From contig NZ_CP170642.1 of assembly GCF_042926695.1 (NCBI RefSeq), forward strand, positions 1,984,001 through 2,048,000: 64,000 bases of DNA, in the 5' to 3' direction. Shown here in pieces: positions 9,151 through 17,635 of this stretch. Every line of letters starts with the position of its first letter. Positions within the stretch are counted from its first letter, which is position 1. The notes below the pieces were generated by a model. The model was not told the DNA's origin. It worked only from the letters and a program-made list of their open reading frames with translations, and did no database searches. The position numbers and the translations under genes were made by a program. Source of the DNA: Lonepinella koalarum. Lineage in GTDB: Bacteria > Pseudomonadota > Gammaproteobacteria > Enterobacterales > Pasteurellaceae.

Positions 9151-9198
9151 AAAGAGTGCGGTGGAAAACTCACAATTTTTCTACCGCACTCTTTTATC
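9151..9198 (+). terminator. dld terminator, inverted uptake-signal variants
   Basis: AAAGAGTGCGGT (9151-9162) pairs with ACCGCACTCTTT (9183-9194); inner A/T runs extend the stem and T-rich sequence follows. The cores differ from the canonical signal by one base (GAGTGCGGT). Confidence 0.85.
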
Positions 9199-9233
9199 TT
9201 TCTATTTCGCTATCTAGGTATAATTGGCTAGAA

Positions 9234-9242
9234 ATTATGCCT
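9234..9242 (+). repeat. Probable target-site duplication, left copy
   Basis: ATTATGCCT is repeated at 10285-10293 immediately outside the right terminal repeat. On the left, two or three bases separate it from the terminal repeat, so either the duplication borders are slightly blurred or the left end has been altered. Confidence 0.6.
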
Positions 9243-9259
9243 ATTGGACAAAATGGTTG

Positions 9260-10221
9260 CTATTTAGTATTTTCTTTCACTGAATAGCAACTTTTCTTAT
9301 TCAAAAAATCCTGTATAAACAAGATCTTATTCTTTGTTTTTAGACCGCTGTGTACTGCTAATTTCTTCTTTAATTCTTTAAATAGTCCTTCAAGCCGATT
9401 TGTTGTTTTTTCGATCTTTAATTCGGGATATTTTTCAAAAGTAAATAAGACATTTTCATGCCGTTTTAAACTGAAATAGGCACTTCTAAGTTGTTTGTGT
9501 TTGAATGGCTTTCTACCGTTTTGTTCCGCTTTTTCTGAACGCTCTAACAGGTAGTTTTTGTGTTTCTGATACCATTCATTTAGATGACGATAAAACGTAT
9601 TTTTAGTACTATTTTTAAGTGTTTTAACCAGATCTTTTAACTCTTTTCCAGCTTCAGACTTTGGGTTTCTTGTGAGCTTTCGTATAACCATTGCCACCTG
9701 ATGAAAATGACAAAGTTGAATAGGAGTATCAAAAAGATCTTTCAGTAATCCACGCTTCCCATCACATGTAATAGATTGAATTTTATAGCCTTTTTTCTCT
9801 CAGTTTATTTATTGCAATTTTGTAATAAACCGCTTTTTCCGTTTTCACAATTTGATGATGAGATCACAGTATCTGTAAGCGAATTCATAAAAACCATAAC
9901 CCCAAATTTACGGCTAAAAAAGGTAACATCCATGATGATATTGATAGGAGTGAATTCAGGCTCAATAAGCACCGATTTGGGGGGCTTTTTTTGATGTGTC
10001 GTTGAATGGTTCGTATTGAACATTGGTAAGTTTCTGATAACTCTTTTAAGGTTTGTTTTTTAACGGAATAATCATGCCAAATTTGGGCAGAATTTAATGG
10101 TGAATTATTGCTAAATAATTTACCGCAAGAGGTGCATTTGAAACGTTGGATCTTATTTCTGATCCCATATTTTTTTGTAGTATTTTTTAAGCAAAATGGG
10201 CAATTTTTTTGTTCATAATTT
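9260..10221 (-). pseudogene. Frameshifted DDE transposase of the insertion sequence
   Basis: Read right to left in three frames, the gene gives a zinc ribbon CPFC...CTSCGKLF, a helix-turn-helix-like stretch (LKELSETYQCSIRTIQRHIKK), the first catalytic Asp in IIMDVTFF, the second in SITCDGKRGLL followed by QLCHFHQ, and a C-terminal tail with RLEGLFKELKK that could hold the Glu. Three frame changes break it: at the A7/C6 run (9979-9992), near 9850-9870 after LTDTVIS, and at the A6 run (9791-9796). No ATG opens the zinc-ribbon frame. The stop TAG lies inside the left terminal repeat. A functional protein is unlikely unless several shifts are programmed. Confidence 0.85.
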
Positions 10222-10229
10222 TGAAAGTG

Positions 10230-10260
10230 GGTTAAAGCCTTGTACTATAAGGCTTTAACC
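10230..10260. repeat. Subterminal 12-bp perfect inverted repeat of the insertion sequence
   Basis: GGTTAAAGCCTT and AAGGCTTTAACC flank a 7-base loop just inside the right end, upstream of the transposase reading frame. As RNA this would be a stable hairpin that could damp translation of read-through transcripts. Confidence 0.6.
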
Positions 10261-10306
10261 TACTACTTAGCAACCATTTTGTCCATTATGCCTCTATCTT
10301 CACAAG

Positions 10307-10334
10307 AAAAAAGCTCACTAAAAAGTGAGCTTTT
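10307..10334 (-). terminator. Terminator of the alpha operon after rplQ
   Basis: Leftward from rplQ the sequence reads AAAAGCTCAC, a short loop, GTGAGC and TTTTTT: a 10-bp stem with a U-run. Confidence 0.9.
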
Positions 10335-10350
10335 AATTATTAATTATAGA

Positions 10351-10737
10351 TTATTCCGCAGTAGCTTCAGTGACTACTTCTGGGCGATCAACTAGCTCAA
10401 TGTATGCCATTGGAGCATTATCACCGGCACGGAAACCACATTTTAAAATACGGGTGTAACCACCAGCACGTTGAGCAAAACGTGGACCTAATTCATTAAA
10501 TAATTTTGCAACAGTTTCAATGCTGCGTGTACGAGCAAAAGCTAAACGGCGATTTGCTACGCTGTCTATTTTTGCTAATGTAATTAACGGTTCAACTACA
10601 CGGCGTAATTCTTTTGCTTTTGGCACAGTTGTCTTAATGATCTCGTGACCAATTAAAGAACTTGCCATATTACGAAACATCGCTTGGCGATGGCTACTAT
10701 TACGGTTTAGTTGACGACCACTCTTACGATGGCGCAT
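10351..10737 (-). CDS. rplQ: 50S ribosomal protein L17
   Basis: L17 is a large-subunit protein near the exit-tunnel surface. The 128-residue sequence begins MRHRKSGRQLNRNSSHRQAMF, the invariant L17 opening, and contains AKELRRVVEPLITLAK. It is the last gene of the alpha operon (rpsM-rpsK-rpsD-rpoA-rplQ), 40 bases after rpoA, and is followed by a strong terminator. Confidence 0.98.
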   Translation of the reverse strand: MRHRKSGRQLNRNSSHRQAMFRNMASSLIGHEIIKTTVPKAKELRRVVEPLITLAKIDSVANRRLAFARTRSIETVAKLFNELGPRFAQRAGGYTRILKCGFRAGDNAPMAYIELVDRPEVVTEATAE

Positions 10738-10777
10738 GATCTTATCCTTCTCAGAAAAATCTTAACCTAATTGACCA

Positions 10778-11767
10778 TTAATCTTCAGCAATACTTGCTG
10801 GTGGCCAATTTTCAAGGCGCATACCAAGTGATAGACCACGAGAAGCGAGGACATCCTTAATTTCAGTAAGAGATTTCTTACCCAGATTAGGTGTTTTTAA
10901 TAACTCCACTTCAGTACGTTGGACTAAATCACCGATATAATGAATTGTTTCTGCTTTCAAACAGTTAGCAGAACGAACTGTCAACTCTAAGTCATCTACA
11001 GGACGGAGTAAAATCGGATCAAATTCCGGTTTTTCTTCCTTGACTTCTGGCTGACGAACATCTCGCAAATCAACGAATGCATCAAGCTGTTCCGCTAAAA
11101 TTGTTGCAGCACGACGAATTGCTTCTTCTGGATCAATAGTGCCGTTTGTTTCTAACTCAATAACTAACTTATCTAAGTCAGTACGCTGTTCAACACGTGC
11201 TGCTTCTACATTGTAAGCAATACGATCAACAGGACTATAACAAGCATCTACTAACAGACGACCAATTGGACGTTCTTCATCCTGAGTATGTACACGAGCA
11301 GAAGCAGGAACATAACCTCTACCACGTTGTACACGAATACGCATATTAACAGATGCATTTTCATCAGTTAAATGACAAATTACATGATCAGGATTTACGA
11401 TTTCTACATCACCATCATGGGTAATGTCAGCTGCAACAACAGGGCCAATTCCAGATTTGTTTAGTGTCAGAAATACATCATCTTTATTCTGAACTTTAAC
11501 CGCTAGGCCTTTTAAGTTTAGAAGCACTTCAAGAATATCTTCTTGAACACCCTCTTTACTACTGTATTCATGCAATACGCCTTCAATTTCTACTTCAGTG
11601 ACAGCACAACCTGGCATTGAAGATAAAAGAATACGACGCAATGCATTACCTAGAGTATGGCCAAAACCACGCTCTAACGGTTCTAAGATCACTTTAGCAT
11701 GGGTTGGGCTAATTTGCTCAATATCAACTAAATGTGGCTTTAAAAATTCTGTAACAGAACCCTGCAT
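10778..11767 (-). CDS. rpoA: RNA polymerase alpha subunit
   Basis: Alpha dimerises to nucleate core polymerase assembly and contacts activators and UP elements. The 329 residues equal the E. coli length. The N-terminal assembly domain covers about 1-233. A linker follows, and then the C-terminal domain, whose DNA-contacting helix starts at RSANCLKAE (Arg265 by E. coli numbering), with NLGKKSLTEIKDVLASRGLSLG near the end. CRP at class II promoters, such as those proposed in the accessory segment, contacts this subunit. Confidence 0.99.
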   Translation of the reverse strand: MQGSVTEFLKPHLVDIEQISPTHAKVILEPLERGFGHTLGNALRRILLSSMPGCAVTEVEIEGVLHEYSSKEGVQEDILEVLLNLKGLAVKVQNKDDVFLTLNKSGIGPVVAADITHDGDVEIVNPDHVICHLTDENASVNMRIRVQRGRGYVPASARVHTQDEERPIGRLLVDACYSPVDRIAYNVEAARVEQRTDLDKLVIELETNGTIDPEEAIRRAATILAEQLDAFVDLRDVRQPEVKEEKPEFDPILLRPVDDLELTVRSANCLKAETIHYIGDLVQRTEVELLKTPNLGKKSLTEIKDVLASRGLSLGMRLENWPPASIAED

Positions 11768-11798
11768 TTTATCCTCTCTTTGCTTGTAAGCTTAACTA

Positions 11799-12419
11799 TT
11801 ATTTAGAGTAAAGCTCAACGATCAGATGTTCATTAATGTCTGCTGATAAATCAGAACGTTCAGGAACACGTTTGAACACACCTTCCATTTTTGCAGAATC
11901 AACTTCTAACCAAGTTGGTTTTTCTCTTTGTTCTGCTAATTCCAATGATGCTTTGATACGCGCTTGTTTTTTAGATTTCTCACGCACAGCAATCACATCA
12001 TCAATGGAAACTTGGAAAGATGGGATATTGACAACACGACCGTTGACAACAATCGCTTTGTGGCTCACTAACTGGCGAGCTTCTGCACGAGTGGCAGCAA
12101 ATCCCATACGATAAACAACGTTATCCAAGCGACCTTCTAATAGGACTAACAAGTTTTCACCCGTATTGCCTTTTAAGCGGTTCGCTTCTTTATAATAATT
12201 ACGGAATTGACGTTCTAAAATACCGTAGATACGGCGAACTTTTTGTTTTTCACGTAACTGACTACCATAGTCAGATAAACGTGGTTTGCGAGCACCGTGT
12301 TGACCAGGTGCTGTATCAATTTTACATTTAGAATCGATAGCACGCACGCCTGATTTAAGAAATAAATCAGTGCCTTCACGACGGCTTAGCTTGAGTTTTG
12401 GACCCAAATATCTTGCCAT
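11799..12419 (-). CDS. rpsD: 30S ribosomal protein S4
   Basis: S4 nucleates 30S assembly on 16S rRNA and is the translational repressor of the alpha operon in E. coli. The 206-residue protein starts MARYLGPKLKLSRREGTDLFLKS and has the S4 RNA-binding motif around residues 96-160 (LDNVVYRMGFAATRAEARQLVSHKAI). The predicted target leader is upstream of rpsM. Confidence 0.98.
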   Translation of the reverse strand: MARYLGPKLKLSRREGTDLFLKSGVRAIDSKCKIDTAPGQHGARKPRLSDYGSQLREKQKVRRIYGILERQFRNYYKEANRLKGNTGENLLVLLEGRLDNVVYRMGFAATRAEARQLVSHKAIVVNGRVVNIPSFQVSIDDVIAVREKSKKQARIKASLELAEQREKPTWLEVDSAKMEGVFKRVPERSDLSADINEHLIVELYSK

Positions 12420-12448
12420 TTTCTTTCTCCAATTATCCTAACGTCAAA

Positions 12449-12838
12449 TTAAACACGACGTTTTTTCGGTGGACGACAACCGTTATGAGGAATCGGAGTC
12501 ACATCGGTAATATTCGTGATTTTGAATCCTGCTGCATTTAATGCACGGATGGTTGATTCACGACCTGGACCCGGACCTTTAACCATAACTTCCAAGTTCT
12601 TTAAGCCAAATTCTTTGACAACTTCAGCACAACGCTCTGCTGCAACCTGTGCGGCGAACGGAGTGGATTTACGAGAACCACGGAAACCTGAACCACCTGC
12701 GGTTGCCCATGCAAGAGCATTACCTTGACGGTCAGTAATAGTCACGATTGTATTATTGAAAGAGGCGTGAATGTGAGCTACGCCATCTACAACTTGTTTT
12801 TTTACACGTTTACGTGCACGAACTGGTGTTTTAGCCAT
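12449..12838 (-). CDS. rpsK: 30S ribosomal protein S11
   Basis: S11 forms part of the platform of the 30S subunit near the Shine-Dalgarno helix. The 129-residue sequence has the typical HIHASFNNTIVTITDRQGN and the C-terminal PHNGCRPPKKRRV. It sits between rpsM (16-base gap) and rpsD in the standard alpha operon order. Confidence 0.98.
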   Translation of the reverse strand: MAKTPVRARKRVKKQVVDGVAHIHASFNNTIVTITDRQGNALAWATAGGSGFRGSRKSTPFAAQVAAERCAEVVKEFGLKNLEVMVKGPGPGRESTIRALNAAGFKITNITDVTPIPHNGCRPPKKRRV

Positions 12839-12854
12839 TAATCTTTACCCCGAC

Positions 12855-13211
12855 TTATTTTTTGATCGGCTTACGTGGACCCTTACGGGTACGCGCATTC
12901 GTTTTAGTACGTTGACCACGTACCGGTAAGCCACGACGATGACGTAATCCACGATAACAACCAAGGTCTAATAGACGTTTGATGTTTAGTGTTACTTCAC
13001 GGCGTAAGTCACCTTCAACGGTAAATTTACCAACTTCGTCACGCAGTTTATCAATCTGCTCTTCAGACAATTCTCTGATCTTAACGCTTTCAGCAATACC
13101 TGTAGCGGCACAAATAGCTTGCGCACGGGTTTTACCGATACCATAAATTGCGGTTAAAGCGATTACAGTATGTTTATGATCAGGAATGTTAATGCCTGCA
13201 ATACGGGCCAC
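12855..13211 (-). CDS. rpsM: 30S ribosomal protein S13 (GTG start)
   Basis: S13 lies in the 30S head and contacts the P-site tRNA and the B1 bridges. The 118-residue sequence starts ARIAGINIPDHKHTVIALT and ends with the tRNA-contacting basic tail RKGPRKPIKK. The start codon is GTG, preceded by TAGGAGTGCATA exactly as in E. coli, where this start is embedded in the S4-binding pseudoknot. It is the first gene of the alpha operon. Confidence 0.98.
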   Translation of the reverse strand: MARIAGINIPDHKHTVIALTAIYGIGKTRAQAICAATGIAESVKIRELSEEQIDKLRDEVGKFTVEGDLRREVTLNIKRLLDLGCYRGLRHRRGLPVRGQRTKTNARTRKGPRKPIKK

Positions 13212-13300
13212 TATGCACTCCTATTTTTTTAACTAATTTGATATATTGATCTTGAAAAGCCCGTTTCAGGATACTCAAACAATATACCAAGGACATAAAT
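13212..13300 (-). promoter_or_regulatory. Alpha-operon leader (S4-binding ribosome-site pseudoknot)
   Basis: On the minus strand the leader reads GTATCCTGAAACGGGCTTTTCA and, next to the GTG start, ATAGGAGTGCATAGTGGCCCG, nearly identical to the E. coli alpha leader whose pseudoknot is bound by S4 to block translation. The rest is AT-rich linker. A 7-bp hairpin (13305-13323) lies just upstream. Confidence 0.85.
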
Positions 13301-13352
13301 GAGCTGAGCAGTATACCTGCTCAACTGGTTCTTTGCAAGAAAAAATTATCAA

Positions 13353-13466
13353 TTAACCTTGACGTTGTTTATGTTTCGGGTCGGTACATAATACACGCAC
13401 CACACCTTCACGTCTTACAATTTTACAGTTACGACAAATTCTCTTTACGGAAGCACGAACTTTCAT
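13353..13466 (-). CDS. rpmJ: 50S ribosomal protein L36, zinc-ribbon form
   Basis: A 37-residue protein, MKVRASVKRICRNCKIVRR at the start and HKQRQG at the end. Cys11, Cys14, Cys27 and His32 form the zinc site, so this is the zinc-containing (C+) paralog. It lies between secY and rpsM as the last gene of the spc operon, as in E. coli. Confidence 0.96.
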   Translation of the reverse strand: MKVRASVKRICRNCKIVRREGVVRVLCTDPKHKQRQG

Positions 13467-13496
13467 TGCTTATCCTTTCTTTATAAAATGGACAAA

Positions 13497-14822
13497 TTAT
13501 TGTCCAAAACCTTTAAGGTTTGCCTTTTTCAACGCAGATTCATATTTGGTTGACATTAAATGACTTTGAATCTGCACGATGAAATCCATAATTACCACTA
13601 CAACGATGAGCAAAGATGTACCACCAAAATAGAATTGTACATTCCAAGCTGACATCATAATGTAAGGCACTAAACATACGAATACAATATAAAGACCTCC
13701 CACTAAAGTGAGACGAGTCATAATTTTATCAATATAACGTGATGTTTGTTCGCCTGGTCTAATTCCGGGGATGAATGCTCCAGATTTTTTCAAATTATCG
13801 GCTGTATCACGGGGATTAAATTGCATTGCAGCATAGAAAAAGCTAAAGAACATAATTGCTGCCGCATAAACAATCAAATAAATCGGCTGACCTGGTTGTA
13901 ACATTAACGATAAATTCGTTAACCACTCCAAGCTAGAACCCTCTCCAAACCAAGACGTTATTGTTGCTGGAAACAAAATAATACTTGATGCAAAGATTGC
14001 GGGAATCACCCCTGCCATATTTACTTTTAACGGTAAATGAGATGAACCTCCACCTAATATTTGACGACCTTGCTGACGTTTAGCATATTCAACTTTAACT
14101 CGACGTTGTCCACGTTCAACAAAGACAACGAAATAGGTTACTGCAAACACAATTACGGCAATCAATAAAAGAACTAACGGATGCATTTGCCCTTGACGCG
14201 CCTGCTCAATAGTTTGACCAATTGCAGCTGGAAGACCCGCTACGATACCTGCAAAGATAATTAATGAAATACCGTTACCAATTCCACGTTCTGTAATTTG
14301 TTCGCCTAACCACATTAAGAACATCGTTCCTGTGACAAGACTAATTACCGCCGTAAAATAGAAACCAAAGCCTAAGTTAGGAACCAGACCCGGTAACATA
14401 CTTGGTAAGCCGGTGGAAATACCAATCGCTTGTAATGTTGCAAGTCCTAACGTTGCATAACGTGTGTACTTACTCATTTTACGGCGACCAGACTCACCTT
14501 CTTTCTTTAATTCATTTAATGCAGGATAAACCGTGGCAAGCAACTGAATAATAATCGATGCCGAGATATACGGCATAATACCCAGAGCGAAAATTGACGC
14601 ACGGCTTAATGCACCACCAGAGAACATATTAAACATTTCAATGATGGTGCCTTTTTGCTGTTCAATTAATTGAGCTAACACGGCTGCATCAATACCAGGA
14701 ACCGGAATGAAAGAACCAATACGGAAAACGATGAGTGCACCTAATACAAAAAGCAATCTACTTTTAAGTTCACCCTTACCGCTTTGAGTACTTCTACTTT
14801 GATAACCTGGTTGCTTAGCCAT
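13497..14822 (-). CDS. secY: Protein translocase subunit SecY
   Basis: SecY is the protein-conducting channel of the inner membrane and partners SecE (encoded at 47027-47440) and SecG. The 441-residue sequence has ten predicted transmembrane helices, the plug region after TM1, and cytoplasmic loops such as GERGIGNGISLIIFAGIVAGLP and GGSSHLPLKVNMAGVIP. It begins 8 bases after rplO in the standard spc operon. Confidence 0.98.
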   Translation of the reverse strand: MAKQPGYQSRSTQSGKGELKSRLLFVLGALIVFRIGSFIPVPGIDAAVLAQLIEQQKGTIIEMFNMFSGGALSRASIFALGIMPYISASIIIQLLATVYPALNELKKEGESGRRKMSKYTRYATLGLATLQAIGISTGLPSMLPGLVPNLGFGFYFTAVISLVTGTMFLMWLGEQITERGIGNGISLIIFAGIVAGLPAAIGQTIEQARQGQMHPLVLLLIAVIVFAVTYFVVFVERGQRRVKVEYAKRQQGRQILGGGSSHLPLKVNMAGVIPAIFASSIILFPATITSWFGEGSSLEWLTNLSLMLQPGQPIYLIVYAAAIMFFSFFYAAMQFNPRDTADNLKKSGAFIPGIRPGEQTSRYIDKIMTRLTLVGGLYIVFVCLVPYIMMSAWNVQFYFGGTSLLIVVVVIMDFIVQIQSHLMSTKYESALKKANLKGFGQ

Positions 14823-14829
14823 CTATTAA

Positions 14830-15264
14830 TTATTCCTCAATTGATCCACCAGCAGCTTCAATTGCTGCTTTCGCACCCTTAGTTACACGTAAACCGCGAA
14901 CAGTTACTGCACCTTTAACTTCACCTGCTAAAATAATTTTAACAAATTGAATTTCTTTAGTGATTAAGTTCGCTGCCTTTAATGAATCTAAAGTGACAAC
15001 ATTACCTTCTACTTTGGTTAAATCATTCAAACGAATTTCAGCAGTTACCGCTGCTTTCATTGATGTGAAACCAAATTTTGGTAAACGACGATATAAAGGC
15101 ATTTGACCGCCCTCGAAACCACGACGAACACCGCCGCCTGTACGAGATTTTTGACCTTTATGACCACGTCCACCGGTTTTGCCTAAACCTGAACCAATAC
15201 CACGACCTAAACGCTTAGCACTGTGCTTCGCACCTTCAGCCGGAGATAGAGTATTTAAACGCAT
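14830..15264 (-). CDS. rplO: 50S ribosomal protein L15
   Basis: L15 is a late-assembly 50S protein with a long glycine-rich extension. The 144-residue sequence starts MRLNTLSPAEGAKHSAKR and shows RGIGSGLGKTGGRGHKGQ, the family hallmark. It lies between rpmD (4-base gap) and secY. Confidence 0.98.
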   Translation of the reverse strand: MRLNTLSPAEGAKHSAKRLGRGIGSGLGKTGGRGHKGQKSRTGGGVRRGFEGGQMPLYRRLPKFGFTSMKAAVTAEIRLNDLTKVEGNVVTLDSLKAANLITKEIQFVKIILAGEVKGAVTVRGLRVTKGAKAAIEAAGGSIEE

Positions 15265-15268
15265 TCTC

Positions 15269-15448
15269 TTACTCCTCTACTTTAACCATATATGAAACTT
15301 GGTTAATCATACCACGCACGGATGGAGTATCTTCCAACTCAACAGTATGACGAATATGGCGAAGACCTAAACCTTTTAAGGTGGCTTTATGCTTCGGTAA
15401 ACGAGCAATAGAGCTACGAGTTTGAGTTACTTTAATCGTTTTTGCCAT
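15269..15448 (-). CDS. rpmD: 50S ribosomal protein L30
   Basis: A 59-residue protein, MAKTIKVTQTRSSIARLPKH at the start and VSYMVKVEE at the end, with the L30 core HKATLKGLGLRHIRHTVELEDTP. It is too short for most gene-length cut-offs but fills the gap between rpsE (6 bases away) and rplO exactly as in the E. coli spc operon. Confidence 0.97.
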   Translation of the reverse strand: MAKTIKVTQTRSSIARLPKHKATLKGLGLRHIRHTVELEDTPSVRGMINQVSYMVKVEE

Positions 15449-15454
15449 AATCCA

Positions 15455-15955
15455 TTACCCCAAGATTTCATCAACGGTTTTACCACGTTTAGCGGCAACC
15501 ATTTCTGGTGATTTCATATTTGCAAGAGCATCAATTGTTGCTCTAACAACGTTAATTGGGTTTGTTGAACCGTATGCTTTAGAAAGAACGTTACGCACAC
15601 CTGCCACTTCTAACACGGCACGCATTGCACCGCCTGCGATGATACCTGTACCTTCGCTAGCTGGTTGCATAAATACACGAGAACCCGTATGAACACCTTT
15701 CACTGGGTGTTGTAATGTACCTTCGTTTAAAGCGACGTTAATCATGTTACGACGTGCTTTTTCCATTGCTTTTTGGATCGCTGCGGGAACCTCGCGTGCT
15801 TTACCATAACCAAAACCGATACGACCGTTACCATCGCCTACTACGGTTAATGCAGTAAAGCTCATAATACGACCACCTTTTACAGTTTTTGATACACGGT
15901 TTACCGCGATTAGCTTCTCTTGCAGTTCACCAGCTTGTTTTTCGATGTTTGACAT
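15455..15955 (-). CDS. rpsE: 30S ribosomal protein S5
   Basis: S5 contributes to decoding fidelity and mRNA unwinding at the 30S entry. The 166-residue sequence has the N-terminal double-stranded-RNA-like domain with VSKTVKGGRIMSFTALTVVGDGNG and the C-terminal domain with ANMKSPEMVAAKRGKTVDEILG. It begins 14 bases after rplR. Confidence 0.98.
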   Translation of the reverse strand: MSNIEKQAGELQEKLIAVNRVSKTVKGGRIMSFTALTVVGDGNGRIGFGYGKAREVPAAIQKAMEKARRNMINVALNEGTLQHPVKGVHTGSRVFMQPASEGTGIIAGGAMRAVLEVAGVRNVLSKAYGSTNPINVVRATIDALANMKSPEMVAAKRGKTVDEILG

Positions 15956-15969
15956 CTCAATTTCCTCTA

Positions 15970-16323
15970 TTAGAACTGTAGACCAGCTTCACGAGCAGCG
16001 TCCGCTAAAGATTGGACACGACCATGATATTTAAAACCAGAACGATCGAAAGCAACGTCTTTCACGCCTTTCGCTAATGCACGCTCAGCAACAGCTTTAC
16101 CCACTACTGCAGCAGCATCTTTGTTACCGGTATATTTTACTTGCTCACTAATTGCTTTTTCTACTGTTGAAGCAGCGGCAAGCACTTCTGAACCGTTTGG
16201 TGCAATCACTTGTGCATAAATATGACGTGGAGTACGGTGAACCACTAAACGAGTGACACCTTGCTCTTTCATCATATAACGAGCACGAGCTGCACGACGG
16301 ACACGAGCTGATTTCTTATCCAT
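15970..16323 (-). CDS. rplR: 50S ribosomal protein L18
   Basis: L18 binds 5S rRNA with L5 in the central protuberance. The 117 residues start MDKKSARVRRAARARYMMKEQ with the basic N-terminal arm, then LVVHRTPRHIYAQVI, and end in the typical ADAAREAGLQF. Standard position between rplF and rpsE. Confidence 0.98.
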   Translation of the reverse strand: MDKKSARVRRAARARYMMKEQGVTRLVVHRTPRHIYAQVIAPNGSEVLAAASTVEKAISEQVKYTGNKDAAAVVGKAVAERALAKGVKDVAFDRSGFKYHGRVQSLADAAREAGLQF

Positions 16324-16336
16324 AGTGTTACCTTAA

Positions 16337-16870
16337 TTATTTTTTCTTCGCTTCTTTAGTACGTACAACTTCGTCTGCATAACGAACCCCTTTACCTTTA
16401 TAAGGTTCAGGTTTACGATATGCACGAATATCTGCAGCCACTTGACCAATTAATTGTTTGTCAGCACCTTTCAGCACGATTTCGGTTTGAGATGGACATT
16501 CTGCAGTAATCCCTGCGGGTAAAGTGTGTTCTACTGGATGTGAAAAACCAAGGCTTAAGCCAACTACGTTGCCTTTTACTTGTGCTCTATAACCCACACC
16601 GACGAGTTGTAATTTTCTTGTGAAACCTTCGGTAACACCAATAACCATTGCATTAACCAACGCACGTGCAGTACCTGATTGTGCATTTGCACCAACACTA
16701 GCATCACGTGGTGCGAATGTTAATGCACCATTATCTTGTTTAACTTCGACTGAGTCATGAATAGTGCGAGTTAACTCACCATTCTTACCTTTCACTGTTA
16801 ATAGCTGACCGTTAAGTTTAACCTCAACGCCGGCAGGAACAGTGACGGGAGCTTTTGCTACACGAGACAT
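16337..16870 (-). CDS. rplF: 50S ribosomal protein L6
   Basis: L6 lies at the factor-binding region near the sarcin-ricin loop. The 177-residue protein has two repeated domains, opening MSRVAKAPVTVPAGVEV and ending with RKPEPYKGKGVRYADEVVRTKEAKKK, the most conserved L6 stretch. It follows rpsH by 17 bases. Confidence 0.98.
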   Translation of the reverse strand: MSRVAKAPVTVPAGVEVKLNGQLLTVKGKNGELTRTIHDSVEVKQDNGALTFAPRDASVGANAQSGTARALVNAMVIGVTEGFTRKLQLVGVGYRAQVKGNVVGLSLGFSHPVEHTLPAGITAECPSQTEIVLKGADKQLIGQVAADIRAYRKPEPYKGKGVRYADEVVRTKEAKKK

Positions 16871-16887
16871 TTTTTCCTACCTCTTAA

Positions 16888-17280
16888 TTAAGCCACATAA
16901 CAGATGATTTCGCCGCCTAAGCCCGCTTGACGAGCCGCACGGTCAGTCATCACACCTTTAGATGTAGACACTACTGCAACACCTAAACCACCCATAACTT
17001 TTGGTAATTCGTCTTTACGTTTGTAAATACGAAGACCCGGACGGCTTACACGTTGGATACTTTCTACAACTGGTTTACCTTGGAAATATTTTAATGTAAT
17101 TTCCAATTCAGGTTTTACACCTTCTAAAACTTTTACGCTTTCAACGTAACCTTCTTCCGCTAACACATTGGCAATAGCCACTTTTAGCTTGGATGAAGGC
17201 ATACTGATCGCAACTTTGTTCGCAGCTTGACCGTTACGAATACGGGTCAACATATCTGCGATTGGATCTTGCATACTCAT
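16888..17280 (-). CDS. rpsH: 30S ribosomal protein S8
   Basis: S8 binds the central domain of 16S rRNA and in E. coli represses the spc operon by binding a site near the rplE start. The 130-residue sequence begins MSMQDPIADMLTRIRNGQ and ends STSKGVMTDRAARQAGLGGEIICYVA, the conserved RNA-binding tail. Confidence 0.98.
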   Translation of the reverse strand: MSMQDPIADMLTRIRNGQAANKVAISMPSSKLKVAIANVLAEEGYVESVKVLEGVKPELEITLKYFQGKPVVESIQRVSRPGLRIYKRKDELPKVMGGLGVAVVSTSKGVMTDRAARQAGLGGEIICYVA

Positions 17281-17317
17281 TGTGCTTTATTCTCCGATTC
17301 CAATATAAAGTGGTACA

Positions 17318-17623
17318 TTACCAACTTGCTTTTTTAAGACCAGGGATCTCACCACGCATGGCTGCTTCACGGACCTTAATACGGCTCAAACCAAACTTAC
17401 TTAATACGCCGTGAGGACGACCAGTTTGGCGACAACGGTTACGTTGGCGACTTGGGCTTGAATCACGCGGTAAAGTTTGTAACTTTAACACCGCACTCCA
17501 ACGATCTTCATCAGAAGAATTGACGTCAGAAATGATTTTTTTCAATTCTACACGTTGAGCGTAGAACTTCTCAGCCAATTTAACGCGTTTTACATCGCGT
17601 GCTTTCATTGATTGTTTAGCCAT
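17318..17623 (-). CDS. rpsN: 30S ribosomal protein S14, zinc-free form
   Basis: S14 is a late-binding protein of the 30S head. The 101-residue sequence starts MAKQSMKARDVKRVKLAEKF and ends SRIKVREAAMRGEIPGLKKASW. It has the length of the zinc-independent (C-) paralog and lacks the paired CXXC motifs of the short form. It lies 12 bases after rplE. Confidence 0.98.
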   Translation of the reverse strand: MAKQSMKARDVKRVKLAEKFYAQRVELKKIISDVNSSDEDRWSAVLKLQTLPRDSSPSRQRNRCRQTGRPHGVLSKFGLSRIKVREAAMRGEIPGLKKASW

Positions 17624-17635
17624 TGATAACCTGCC

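Larger units (their letters stand above)
9245..10285 (-). mobile_element. Decayed 1041-bp insertion sequence, IS256-like with zinc-ribbon transposase
   Basis: An 18-bp perfect terminal inverted repeat TGGACAAAATGGTTGCTA bounds the element (left 9245-9262; right 10268-10285 as the reverse complement). It is flanked by copies of ATTATGCCT and carries one transposase gene on the minus strand. It landed in the gap between the dld and rplQ terminators, so no gene is interrupted. The family call rests on the transposase: an N-terminal zinc ribbon, a DDE-type core and the CHFH motif typical of IS256-like enzymes. Confidence 0.85.
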
